Origin: Bauldia sp.
GTDB lineage: Bacteria > Pseudomonadota > Alphaproteobacteria > Rhizobiales > Kaistiaceae
Assembly (NCBI GenBank): GCA_028284325.1
Contig: JANQRX010000006.1
Location: 1 to 64,000, forward strand
DNA length: 64,000 nucleotides
Reading direction: 5' to 3'
Below are positions 7,822 to 16,013 of the stretch, piece by piece. Each line of letters starts with the position of its first letter. Within the stretch, counting starts at the first letter, position 1. The translations under genes and the position numbers were made by a program. The notes under the pieces were generated by a model. It saw only the letters and a list, made by a program, of their open reading frames with translations, did no database searches and was not told the origin of the DNA.

Positions 7822-10637
7822 TCGCTCCCGTAGACGACGTTGCGGGGCGGTTTTTCGACCGGGCTCGCGAGCGGTGTGAAGCGGGGCTCGGCATGGTCGG
7901 CCGGCGGCGCCTTCTCGATCCGCACCCTGAGATCGAACCACGCGGCCTGACCGGTGATGGGGTCGGAGTTCGACCAGCGGCGGCCGTCGCCGCGCGGCGG
8001 CAGAAGCTCGTTGATCAGGTGGTTGAGGAGAAAGCCCCGGCGCGCTTCCGGCGCTTCCGGCGACAGCGACCAAGCGCCGGCGCGCTTGCCGATGGCGTTC
8101 CACGTCCACAGCGTCTTGCCGTTGACGGCGTGCATGCGTTGCACGGGCACGCGGATGCGGCCATGGGAGGAGATGACGAACGCCCAGTCGCCGTCCTCCA
8201 ACCCGGCGGCGTCGCACACCTCGGCCGGCACGAAGAGCGGATTGGTGCCGTGGATCTGGCGTAGCCACGCGTTCTGCGACCCCCAGGAATGGTACATGGC
8301 GGCGGGCCGCTGGGTGATGGCGTGGAGCGGGTAGTCGACCGTGTCGAGACGCGCGCCCTCGAACGGCGGGTACCAGATCGGCAGCGGCGTGAAATGGTCT
8401 CGGATCTGGGCCTTCAGATGCTGCGGCGGCGCGAGATCGAGATGGCCTTCCGCCGCAAGCTGGAAGCGCCGCAGCGGCTCCAGATAGAGCTGGAAGACGT
8501 TCTCGACCGGGCCGTCCTGGAGCCCCCGCGCCGTCGCCCAGTCGGCCCAGGCGGCGTTGGCGTGCTTGAAGTAGCGCGCCTCCTCCGGCACGTGGTCCAT
8601 GAAGAAGCCGCCGTTCTCGCGGTAGCGGTCCAACTGGTCGGGATTGGGTTCGCCGCGGCCGGTGTCGGCGCCGTCGGGGCCGCGCCAGCCGGCCAGCGGA
8701 CCGATGCCGGGCTTGCGCTGGTGGTTGACGATGTAGTCGGCGTAGTCGCGATAGAGGGGCTCGCCTGCGTCGTCGACCATGCCCGGCAGGCCGAGGCGGG
8801 CGCCGAGATCGAGCAGCACGCTCTGGAAGCCACGCACTTCGCGGTCGGGCTCGCACACCGGCCAGCGAAGGGCGTCGCACATGGCGTCGGGCTCGCTGAT
8901 CGGCCGGTCGAGCAGCGAGATCGCGTCGTGGCGTTCCAGATAGGTGGTGTCGGGCAGGATGAGATCGGCGTAGGCGACCATCTCCGAGGCATAGGCGTCG
9001 GAATAGATGATCTTCGGGATCCTGTAGGCGCCGCTGTCGTCGCGGTCGGTCAGCATCTCCATGACGCCGCCCGTGTTCATCGACGAGTTCCAGGCCATGT
9101 TGGCCATGTACATGAACAGGACGTCGAGCCCGTACGGATCGTGCGCATGGGCGTTGGCGATCACCATGTGCATGAGGCCGTGGGCCGACAGCGGCGCGTC
9201 CCACGAGAACCCCTTGTCGATCCGGATCGGCGTGACGCCGTCGTCCTCCAGGAGCAGGTCTTCGGGGCCGCGGGGGAAGCCGAGATGGGGCCCGGACAGG
9301 GGCGCGTCGGCGTGGCTCTCCTTGCCGTGGGGGCGTGGCTGGCCGGCGATCGGGCGCGGGTAGGGGGGCTTGAAGCGATAGCCGCCGGGCACGTCGATGG
9401 AGCCGATCAGGATCTGCAGGAGGTGCAGGAGCCGACAGGTCTGGAAGCCGTTGGAGTGGGCCGAGATACCCCGCATGGCATGCACCGACACCGGCCGGCC
9501 GACCATGCGCTCGTGACGCTCGCCCTTGAGATCGGTCCACGGCTGCTCGACCACCACCGTGCGCTCGAACGCAGCCTCGGCGATGTCGCGGGCGATCCGC
9601 TCCGTCTGCGCGGCCGACACGCCGGTCTCTTCGGCCGTTGCCGCCGGGGCGTAGCGCGGGTCCAGATAGGTCCGGGCGAGGAGTTCGAAGACGGGCGTGG
9701 CGGAGCGGCCGTCGCCGAGGTCGACGCGGCCCTTCAGCGCCGGCCGGACATCCGGTGCATCGCTTGGCCGGGCGGTCGACGAACCGCGATCGAGCACCAG
9801 CGGCGTACCGTTGTCGTCGCGGGCGATCAGGCCGTGGTCGGTGGCGCCGATATTGTCGATCACCAGCCAGGCGGCGTTGGTGTAGCGCAGCAGATAGTCG
9901 GTATCGACCTTGCCGGCGCGCAGGAGTTCGTGGATCAGCGAGGCGACGAACAGGCCGTCGGTGCCGGGGGTGATGCCCACCCACTCGTCGGCGACGGCGT
10001 TGTAGCCGGTGCGGACCGGATTGACGCCGACGACCTTGACGCCCCGCTCCTTGAGGTGGGCGAGGCCGAGCTTGATGGGGTTGGAATCGTGGTCCTCGGC
10101 GACGCCGAACAGGAGGAACAGCTCGGTGCGCTCCCAGTCGGGCGATCCGAACTCCCAGAACGCGCCGCCGAACGTGTAGATGCCGGCGGTCGCCATGTTG
10201 ACGGAACAGAAGCCGCCGTGGGCGGCGAAGTTGGGGGTGCCGAACTGTTGCGCCCACCAGCCGGTGAGCGACTGGCTCTGGTCGCGGCCGGTGAAGAAGG
10301 CGAGCTTGCGCGGATCGCTGTGGCGCACCTCGCGCAGCCAGCTTGCCGCGACATCGAGCGCTTCATCCCAGGAGATCGGCCGGAACTTGCCCTCGCCGCG
10401 CTCGCCGGTGCGCATCAGCGGCGTCGTCAGCCGCGCCGGCGAATAGTGCTGCATGATCCCGGCCGAGCCCTTGGCGCAGAGCACGCCGCGGTTCACCGGG
10501 TGGTCGCGGTTGCCTTCGATGTAGCGAACCTTGCCGTCGCGCAGGTGCACGTTGATGCCGCAGCGGCAGGCGCACATGTAGCAGGTGGTCTGACGGACCT
10601 CGTCAGAAACGTAGGGGCTTGTCTCCACGCCGGCCAT
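7812..10637 (-). CDS. soeA: Molybdopterin oxidoreductase, SoeA-like (sulfite dehydrogenase)
   Basis: 941-residue Mo-bisPGD enzyme of the DMSO-reductase superfamily. Near the N-terminus Cys19, Cys22, Cys26 and Cys54 form the [4Fe-4S] motif, and no twin-arginine signal precedes it, so the enzyme is cytoplasmic. That, with the DmsB- and DmsC-type partners, fits SoeABC, which oxidises sulfite to sulfate on the cytoplasmic face and feeds quinone. Cys in HGGFCSVNMA is the likely Mo ligand. Alternatives are a polysulfide/thiosulfate reductase-like or other organosulfur enzyme; the substrate is not proven by sequence. A threefold hexamer repeat sits in its leader, 11 bases before the ATG. Confidence 0.8.
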   Translation of the reverse strand: MAGVETSPYVSDEVRQTTCYMCACRCGINVHLRDGKVRYIEGNRDHPVNRGVLCAKGSAGIMQHYSPARLTTPLMRTGERGEGKFRPISWDEALDVAASWLREVRHSDPRKLAFFTGRDQSQSLTGWWAQQFGTPNFAAHGGFCSVNMATAGIYTFGGAFWEFGSPDWERTELFLLFGVAEDHDSNPIKLGLAHLKERGVKVVGVNPVRTGYNAVADEWVGITPGTDGLFVASLIHELLRAGKVDTDYLLRYTNAAWLVIDNIGATDHGLIARDDNGTPLVLDRGSSTARPSDAPDVRPALKGRVDLGDGRSATPVFELLARTYLDPRYAPAATAEETGVSAAQTERIARDIAEAAFERTVVVEQPWTDLKGERHERMVGRPVSVHAMRGISAHSNGFQTCRLLHLLQILIGSIDVPGGYRFKPPYPRPIAGQPRPHGKESHADAPLSGPHLGFPRGPEDLLLEDDGVTPIRIDKGFSWDAPLSAHGLMHMVIANAHAHDPYGLDVLFMYMANMAWNSSMNTGGVMEMLTDRDDSGAYRIPKIIYSDAYASEMVAYADLILPDTTYLERHDAISLLDRPISEPDAMCDALRWPVCEPDREVRGFQSVLLDLGARLGLPGMVDDAGEPLYRDYADYIVNHQRKPGIGPLAGWRGPDGADTGRGEPNPDQLDRYRENGGFFMDHVPEEARYFKHANAAWADWATARGLQDGPVENVFQLYLEPLRRFQLAAEGHLDLAPPQHLKAQIRDHFTPLPIWYPPFEGARLDTVDYPLHAITQRPAAMYHSWGSQNAWLRQIHGTNPLFVPAEVCDAAGLEDGDWAFVISSHGRIRVPVQRMHAVNGKTLWTWNAIGKRAGAWSLSPEAPEARRGFLLNHLINELLPPRGDGRRWSNSDPITGQAAWFDLRVRIEKAPPADHAEPRFTPLASPVEKPPRNVVYGSEWT

Positions 10638-10647
10638 TGCGCGCTCT

Positions 10648-10665
10648 CTTGTTCTTGTTCTTGTC
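10648..10665. repeat. Three tandem hexamers in the soeA leader
   Basis: CTTGTT, CTTGTT, CTTGTC on the plus strand (AAGAAC-type units on the coding strand) lie directly upstream of the soeA ribosome site. The unit is short and only three copies are seen. It could shift spacing by slippage, but nothing proves this. Confidence 0.6.
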
Positions 10666-10736
10666 GGCGCGTCCCGAGCCGGCCGGACCGGCCGACCATA
10701 GCAACCGATGGACGATTGGCAACGGGGGCAGCAGGC

Positions 10737-11936
10737 TCAGCCATGGGCGAGCGCGGTCATGACGCCGCGGAGTTCGGCGAGGCCGCGGAGCCGGCCGATC
10801 GCCGGGTAGCCCGGCTGCGAGTCCCGGCGGAGATCGTCGAGGATGTCCTGGCCGTGGTCGGGCCGCATCGGGATCTCGTGATCGGCGCGCCCGGCCGCGC
10901 GTCGCCGGGCCTCTTCGGCGAGGATGGCGGCGATCAGCGCCACCATGTCGGTGTCGCCGCCGAGGTGCTCGGCCTCGTGGAACGATCCGACCAGGTCGGC
11001 GCTCTCGCGCCGGACATTGCGCAGATGGATGAAATGCACGCGGTCGCCGAGCCGCTCCATCATCGCCGGCAGGTCGTTGTCGGGACGGGCGCCCAGCGAT
11101 CCGGAGCACAGGGTGATGCCGTTGGCGGGCGAGTCGGCCGCCTTCAGGAGGTCGACGTAATCGTCCGCGGTGGAGACGATGCGCGGCAGGCCGAGCAGCG
11201 GAAACGGCGGGTCGTCCGGGTGGCAGCAGAGACGCAGGCCGAGCCGCTCGGCGGTGGGGACGACCTCGGCCAGGAAATCCGCGAGATGCCGCCGCAAGGT
11301 CGCGTCGTCGATATCGGCATAGGTGGCGAGCAGGTCGCGGACCTGATCGAGGTCGAGGTGCTCGGCGGCACCTGGCAGGCCGGCGACGATGTTCGCCGTC
11401 AGTTGCTCGCGTGCCTTGTCGTCCAGGTCGTGGACGCGCCGCGCGGCGGCTTCGACCACCGCCGGCGGATAGTCGGCGGCCGCATCGGCGCGCGCCAGGA
11501 TGTGGATGTCGAACACCGCAAAGTCGGTGAGGTCGAAACGCATGCACGTGCCGCCATGGTCGAGCCGCCAGGCGAGATCGGTGCGCGTCCAGTCGAGGAC
11601 CGGCATGAAGTTGTAACAGACGATCTCGATCCCGGCCGCCGCCAGGTTTTCAAGGCTCTGCCGGTAGGTCGCCAGATGCTCGCGCCACGGTCCCTGCTGG
11701 CGCTTGATCGCCTCGGAGACGGGCAGGCTCTCGACCACGTCCCACGTCAGGCCGGAGGCCGATCCGTCGCCGGCCGTGGCCACCTCGCGCTGGCGTCGGG
11801 CGATCTCGTCGGCAGGCCAGACGTCGCCGGTGGGCACATGGTGGAGGGCGGTGACAACGCCGGCGGCGCCTGCCTGACGGATGTCGTCGATGGAGACCGG
11901 GTCGTCCGGCCCGAACCAGCGCCACGTCTGTTTCAC
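10737..11936 (-). CDS. uxuA: Mannonate dehydratase
   Basis: 399 residues, the usual length of UxuA (EC 4.2.1.8), which converts D-mannonate to 2-keto-3-deoxygluconate in glucuronate breakdown. Family hallmarks include the start MKQTWRWFGP, PVSIDDIRQAGAAGVVTALHH, the metal-binding regions RLCCHPDDPP, LCSGSLGA and HFIHLRN, and the C-terminal MRPDHGQDI. Translation starts at GTG. It lies 57 bases downstream of an AraC-type regulator and 99 bases upstream of soeA, all on one strand. It is a cytoplasmic TIM-barrel enzyme. No uxuB or uxaC is nearby. Confidence 0.93.
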   Translation of the reverse strand: MKQTWRWFGPDDPVSIDDIRQAGAAGVVTALHHVPTGDVWPADEIARRQREVATAGDGSASGLTWDVVESLPVSEAIKRQQGPWREHLATYRQSLENLAAAGIEIVCYNFMPVLDWTRTDLAWRLDHGGTCMRFDLTDFAVFDIHILARADAAADYPPAVVEAAARRVHDLDDKAREQLTANIVAGLPGAAEHLDLDQVRDLLATYADIDDATLRRHLADFLAEVVPTAERLGLRLCCHPDDPPFPLLGLPRIVSTADDYVDLLKAADSPANGITLCSGSLGARPDNDLPAMMERLGDRVHFIHLRNVRRESADLVGSFHEAEHLGGDTDMVALIAAILAEEARRRAAGRADHEIPMRPDHGQDILDDLRRDSQPGYPAIGRLRGLAELRGVMTALAHG

Positions 11937-11993
11937 AGGGGTCGCGTTCCCAAGTTTGTCGTGCCGGACGGATGCCCCGCGTCAACGCTTGAG

Positions 11994-12995
11994 TCAATGC
12001 ATGTGGAGTGCCGCCCGCGCCCGTTCCGGGGTTTCGCCCGTCCAGGCGTGGAAGGCGCGGATGAACGAGTTCGGGTCGTCGTAGCCGAGCAGGAACGAAA
12101 TCTCGGCGCTCGAATAGGTGGAGCTCTTCAGATAGTGGCGGGCGAGCTCTTTGCGCAGCGTCGCCAGTTCGGCCTGGAAGCTGGTGTCCTCGTCGCGCAG
12201 CCGCCGCTGCAGGGTGCGCGGGCTGATGGCCAGGCGGTCGGCGACATCGTTCATGGATGTCCGGCCGCCGGCGATGGACTCCACCAGGCAGGCGCGCACC
12301 CGCTCACGAAAGCCGTCGTCGGCCGTCAGGTCGGCGAGACGCTTGCGCAGCGCCGGTTCGAACACCTGCCACATGCCGGGATTGGCGCTGAGGAACGGAC
12401 GTTGGAGGTCGGTTGCGGAGAAGGTGAGGCCGTTGACACCGGCGTCCTCCAGCCCGGTGCCGAAGAACGCGGTGTAGGGATCGGGGCGGGTGACCGTTGC
12501 GGTGGTGCGGACCGCCAGCGGCTCGACGCGATGGCGGGTGGCAAGGCGCGCCATGTTCACCAGGAAGACCAGTTCGGTGAGAATCAGCGAGGCCGGCGGA
12601 GGCTCGGACGCCTCCAGGCCGCCAAGGGTGACCGTCGCCTCGCCACGCGGGCCTTCCGCGACATCCAGCGTCATCGGCCCGATGAGCGGCTTGTATTTGG
12701 CCAGCCGCTTCAGGGCGACGGCGAGGTCGGGGCTGCAGAACGCGGCGAAGATCGGCGGACTGAACGATTCGACCGAGATGGCGCGGCCAAGTTGCAGGGG
12801 CAGGTCGTCCGCCGCCAGCATGGTCTCGATGCTGGTCCACAGCCGGAAATACTCCTCGGTGGTCAGCGCCGGGGCCTCCTGCGACAGCAGACCTGGCGGC
12901 AGGCGGGCGTGGCGCAGGAGATCCGGCGCCTCCAGGCCGACATCGTCGAGCAGCAACTGCCACGCCAGACTGATGACGAACTTGCGTGCGGCCAT
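11994..12995 (-). CDS. AraC-family regulator with arabinose-binding-like N-terminus
   Basis: 333 residues. The N-terminal two thirds match the Arabinose_bd type (PF12625) found in OruR/GliR-like regulators (SVESFSPPIFAAFCSPDLAVALKRLAKYKPL). The C-terminus has the double HTH: RLAISPRTLQRRLRDEDTSF and ISFLLGYDDPNSFIRAFHAWTG. The start chosen is the ATG 2 bases after the preceding SDR stop; a longer frame would overlap that gene. The SDR and this gene form a tight pair, and uxuA follows 57 bases on. Family members respond to small amphipathic or amino-acid-like ligands; the ligand here is unknown. Confidence 0.85.
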   Translation of the reverse strand: MAARKFVISLAWQLLLDDVGLEAPDLLRHARLPPGLLSQEAPALTTEEYFRLWTSIETMLAADDLPLQLGRAISVESFSPPIFAAFCSPDLAVALKRLAKYKPLIGPMTLDVAEGPRGEATVTLGGLEASEPPPASLILTELVFLVNMARLATRHRVEPLAVRTTATVTRPDPYTAFFGTGLEDAGVNGLTFSATDLQRPFLSANPGMWQVFEPALRKRLADLTADDGFRERVRACLVESIAGGRTSMNDVADRLAISPRTLQRRLRDEDTSFQAELATLRKELARHYLKSSTYSSAEISFLLGYDDPNSFIRAFHAWTGETPERARAALHMH

Positions 12996-12997
12996 CG

Positions 12998-13837
12998 TCA
13001 CCCGCCGACGGTGCTGAGGACGATGCGATCGAACAGGCGATCGCCGAGATATTTGCGCGCCCACATCAGCGGCCGGGCAAACTGGCCGGCGGCGTAGCGG
13101 GTCCTTGGCCTCGGCGCCTTCAGCGCCCGGGAGACCACGCCGGCGATCAGCTCCGGGGCGGAGCCGCGATTGGCCGCGTAGGCGTTTCTGGACGACTCCG
13201 CGACGGCCGCGGTCAGGTCCTCGTAGGCGCCGGAGGTGGCGCGCCCGACCATGCGGTCGAGCAGCACCTCGGCGAAGGCGGTGCGGATGATGCCCGGCTC
13301 CACGATGATGACGTCGATGCCGAAGGGCGAGACTTCCAGCCGCAGGCAGTCCGACCAGCCCTCGAGGGCATGCTTGGACGCGTGGTACCAGGCGCCGAGC
13401 GGCGTGTAGATCTTGCCGCCCATCGAGGTGATGTTGACGATCTTGCCGGCCTTCTGCGCCCGCATCGCCGGCAGCAGCAGCCGGGTGAGCTGCGCGGCGC
13501 CGAACAGGTTCACGTCGAACTGGTAGCGCGCCTCGTCCATGGGCACGTCCTCGACGGCGCCGTAGAGGCCGAAGCCGGCGTTGTTGACGAGAACGTCGAC
13601 GGCGCCGTGGCGCTCGAGGATGTCGGCGACCACGGCCTCCATGGCGGCCGCGTCGGTGACGTCGAGGGCGATGGTCTCGGCGCCGCGCGCCTTGAGATCC
13701 TCCATGCGGTCGACGCCGCGTGCGGCCGCGATGACCGTCATGCCGTCGGTGAGCAGTTGCTCGGCGATCGCCTTGCCCATGCCCGACGATGCGCCGGTGA
13801 CCAGTGCCACCTTCCCGTTTTTGTCCGTTTGTCTCAT
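12998..13837 (-). CDS. Short-chain dehydrogenase/reductase
   Basis: 279 residues, classical SDR. The nucleotide motif is TGASSGMGKA, NNAG occurs in DVLVNNAGFG, and the catalytic set is Ser in NITSMGG with YHASK. The PEGII segment follows (VEPGIIRTAF). No membrane segment. The ATG is preceded by an AGAGG ribosome site; the longer frame has no such site. It heads the SDR-AraC pair. The substrate cannot be assigned; AraC regulators of this type often sit next to SDRs acting on lipids or steroids, which is only suggestive. Confidence 0.85.
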   Translation of the reverse strand: MRQTDKNGKVALVTGASSGMGKAIAEQLLTDGMTVIAAARGVDRMEDLKARGAETIALDVTDAAAMEAVVADILERHGAVDVLVNNAGFGLYGAVEDVPMDEARYQFDVNLFGAAQLTRLLLPAMRAQKAGKIVNITSMGGKIYTPLGAWYHASKHALEGWSDCLRLEVSPFGIDVIIVEPGIIRTAFAEVLLDRMVGRATSGAYEDLTAAVAESSRNAYAANRGSAPELIAGVVSRALKAPRPRTRYAAGQFARPLMWARKYLGDRLFDRIVLSTVGG

Positions 13838-14031
13838 GCCGAAACCTCTGTGGACCCGCGTTCGGCGCAACACCTAGGCTTTGTTTTACGACACTGCACT
13901 AGCGGTTCGCGTCAATCAACATGCAGACCACGCCAAACGTCGCTACCGCAGACAGTGTGGCTCGACGACGTGCTCACCCGCATGGAGGCAGGGCGCTGCA
14001 ATCGTGGCAATGACCTGAAGGTCGATACAGC

Positions 14032-14904
14032 CTAGGTCGCGGTCGTCGCCCAGGCGCCCACGATCCGCGGGAAGAAGATGCAGTGGTCGCCGCCCACGGC
14101 CTTCTGACGAAGCCGATCGGCCAGGATGTCGACACCGACCTCGATCTCGGTGGCGATGCCATGCTCCTCCATCGCCGGGATCAGCGTGCGCAGCGTCTCG
14201 GCGGCAAACTCGTAGGTGATGGAGTCGGGCCCGTTCTCGATCTTGCAGCTGCCGTGCATCGCGGGATCGAGGCCGGCGGCGCGGAAGGTCGGGTAAAGAC
14301 GCGCGCCCATGTTGGGTTCGACACCAACCTTGCGGTAGGTCGATGCGATCCAGTCGACGCAGCGGTCGAGCAGCGGCAGGTCCGGGAACGCGCCCGCCTG
14401 CTCGATGTCCATCTCGATGAAGGCGACGACGCCGCCGGGGCGGAGGAAGCGGGTCAGGCGGCGCAGCGCTTCGGACGGATCCGGCAGGTGCATCAGGATG
14501 AAGCGACCGACCAGCGCGTCGAAGGCGCCGGTAGGCTCGAACTCGTGAATGTCGGCCTCGACGAAATCCGTCCAGGCGACGCCGGCTTCGGCCGCCCGCG
14601 CGCGGGCCATGAACAGGGCGCTGCCGGCATTGTCGACGCCCACGACCTCGCCGTCGCTGCCGACAATCGCGGCTGCGGCCAGGGCCACGTCGCCGACGCC
14701 GCAACCGATGTCGAGAACCCGCATCCCGGATTGCAGACCGGCGCGCTGAAGCACATCCTCGGTTTCAGCGCGGAAAATCTCCGCCTGCTGCTCCAGGCGG
14801 AGGAGTTCGCCGTCGGAGTGGCCGAGGATGTAGCCTGCGCCGCGTCCAGGTTGGTTCACGATATACTCAGCCTGCAATCCAGAATTGTTTTTTCCTCGGC
14901 GCAA
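14032..14904 (-). CDS. SAM-dependent methyltransferase
   Basis: Up to 290 residues, class I methyltransferase (Methyltransf_11/25 type). Motif I is LDIGCGVGDVALAA, the acidic end of beta-2 is VGVDNAG, and post-motif FLRPGGVVAFIEMD follows. The YILGHSDGELLRL segment before motif I is common in this group. The start is uncertain: the longest frame begins at TTG (14904) but its first codons are AT-rich and atypical; GTG at 14859, just before NQPGRG, is a good alternative. It is divergent from the hydrolase at 15093, across an AT-rich promoter region. Substrate unknown. Confidence 0.8.
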   Translation of the reverse strand: MRRGKNNSGLQAEYIVNQPGRGAGYILGHSDGELLRLEQQAEIFRAETEDVLQRAGLQSGMRVLDIGCGVGDVALAAAAIVGSDGEVVGVDNAGSALFMARARAAEAGVAWTDFVEADIHEFEPTGAFDALVGRFILMHLPDPSEALRRLTRFLRPGGVVAFIEMDIEQAGAFPDLPLLDRCVDWIASTYRKVGVEPNMGARLYPTFRAAGLDPAMHGSCKIENGPDSITYEFAAETLRTLIPAMEEHGIATEIEVGVDILADRLRQKAVGGDHCIFFPRIVGAWATTAT

Positions 14905-14932
14905 TTTCGCTGTTACAGCACCTCGTTGGCGA

Positions 14933-14946
14933 AAACAAGCTTGTTT
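14933..14946. promoter_or_regulatory. Perfect 14-bp palindrome, possible operator
   Basis: AAACAAGCTTGTTT lies in the AT-rich interval between two divergent genes (methyltransferase and hydrolase), 29 bases upstream of the longest methyltransferase start. Palindromes of this size in such a place are typical of repressor sites. No regulator gene is adjacent, so the binding protein is unknown. Confidence 0.4.
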
Positions 14947-15092
14947 CCAGTCGTCAGAAGATTGCGAAAGGAAAGATCAATACAACCTGAACGATACGGC
15001 GAATTTCGAATAAATCGCAGCAATTTAATCATTGATAAGGGTCTTGGTCCTATCGTCGCGGCTCAAGAAGTAGTGTGTGCGGGGATTCGATC

Positions 15093-15968
15093 ATGTCAGC
15101 CAGTAACAGGCGGATACCGACCAGCCACGCCGATCTTGCCGTCTGGGAGACGTCTGGCGACGGTTTGCCGGTCGTCATGATCCACGGGAACTCGGCCTCG
15201 AAGGAAGTTTTTGGCCACCAGTTCGCCGGCGCCGCGGGACAGCGCTTCCGCCTCATCGCGCCCGACCTTCCCGGTCATGGCGCGTCGAGCGACGCCGACG
15301 ATCCGGGGCGCAGCTACACCGTCGGCGGGTATGCCGACGCGATCGTCGAAATGCTCGCGTCGATGGGTGTCGAGCGCGCCGCCGTCTTCGGCTGGTCGCT
15401 GGGCGGACATGTGGCGCTCGAGCTTTTTGACCGCTTTCCGGGTCTGGTCGGTGGCATGGTCACCGGCACGCCGCCGATCGGCGGCACGCCCGAGGAGATC
15501 ATGGCCGGCTTCCAGCCGAGCCCGCATGCGGCCGTACCGTTCAAGGCCGAGCTCACCGAGGAAGAGCGCGGGATTCTTGCCTTCATCGCCTGCGGCGATC
15601 CGCAGAACCAGGACGCCCATGCGGCCATCATGCGCACCGACGGGCGGGCGCGGGAAACGGTGTTCGCCGATATGCTGGCGGGCGGCCCGGCCGACGAACG
15701 CCGGATCGTGGCCACGTCGACCAAGCCCGTCGCGGTGGTGAACGGCGAGAACGATCCCGTCATCAGCCACGATTACATCGCGTCGCTACCCTTCGCGAAT
15801 CTGTGGGAAGACCATCGCTTCGTCCTGCGCGGCGGCGGGCATGCGCCGTTCATGCAGATGCCCGAGGTCTTCAACCCGATCTTCGAGCGGTTCGCCGCCG
15901 ATATGGAAAATATCGCGGCGTCGACGCCGGCGGCGGGGGGTTCGACCAAGGCGGTCAGCGCTGCCTGA
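15093..15968 (+). CDS. Alpha/beta hydrolase
   Basis: 291-residue alpha/beta-hydrolase-fold enzyme. The oxyanion segment is VVMIHGNSAS, the nucleophile elbow GWSLGG (Ser), the acid is likely Asp in NGENDPVI, and the histidine is in RGGGHAPF. No signal peptide, so cytoplasmic. The ATG at 15093 has GGGGA 7 bases upstream; an in-frame GTG at 15075 lacks one. The C-terminus is alanine-rich and extends past the fold. Substrate (ester, lactone or haloalkane) cannot be told. Confidence 0.85.
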   Translation: MSASNRRIPTSHADLAVWETSGDGLPVVMIHGNSASKEVFGHQFAGAAGQRFRLIAPDLPGHGASSDADDPGRSYTVGGYADAIVEMLASMGVERAAVFGWSLGGHVALELFDRFPGLVGGMVTGTPPIGGTPEEIMAGFQPSPHAAVPFKAELTEEERGILAFIACGDPQNQDAHAAIMRTDGRARETVFADMLAGGPADERRIVATSTKPVAVVNGENDPVISHDYIASLPFANLWEDHRFVLRGGGHAPFMQMPEVFNPIFERFAADMENIAASTPAAGGSTKAVSAA

Positions 15969-16013
15969 TCGTGGCAGCCGGCACGTGCACATCGCGTCTG
16001 ACGGGATGGAACA

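Noticed and set aside
7822..10257. Upstream extension of the iron-sulfur subunit frame
   Set aside because: Runs inside soeA, Arg/Pro-rich without motifs; the real start is the ATG at 7821.
8289..13097. Very long plus-strand open frame (1602 codons)
   Set aside because: It lies antisense to soeA, uxuA and the AraC gene, which all show clear motifs; it has no domain and reflects high GC3 in the true genes.
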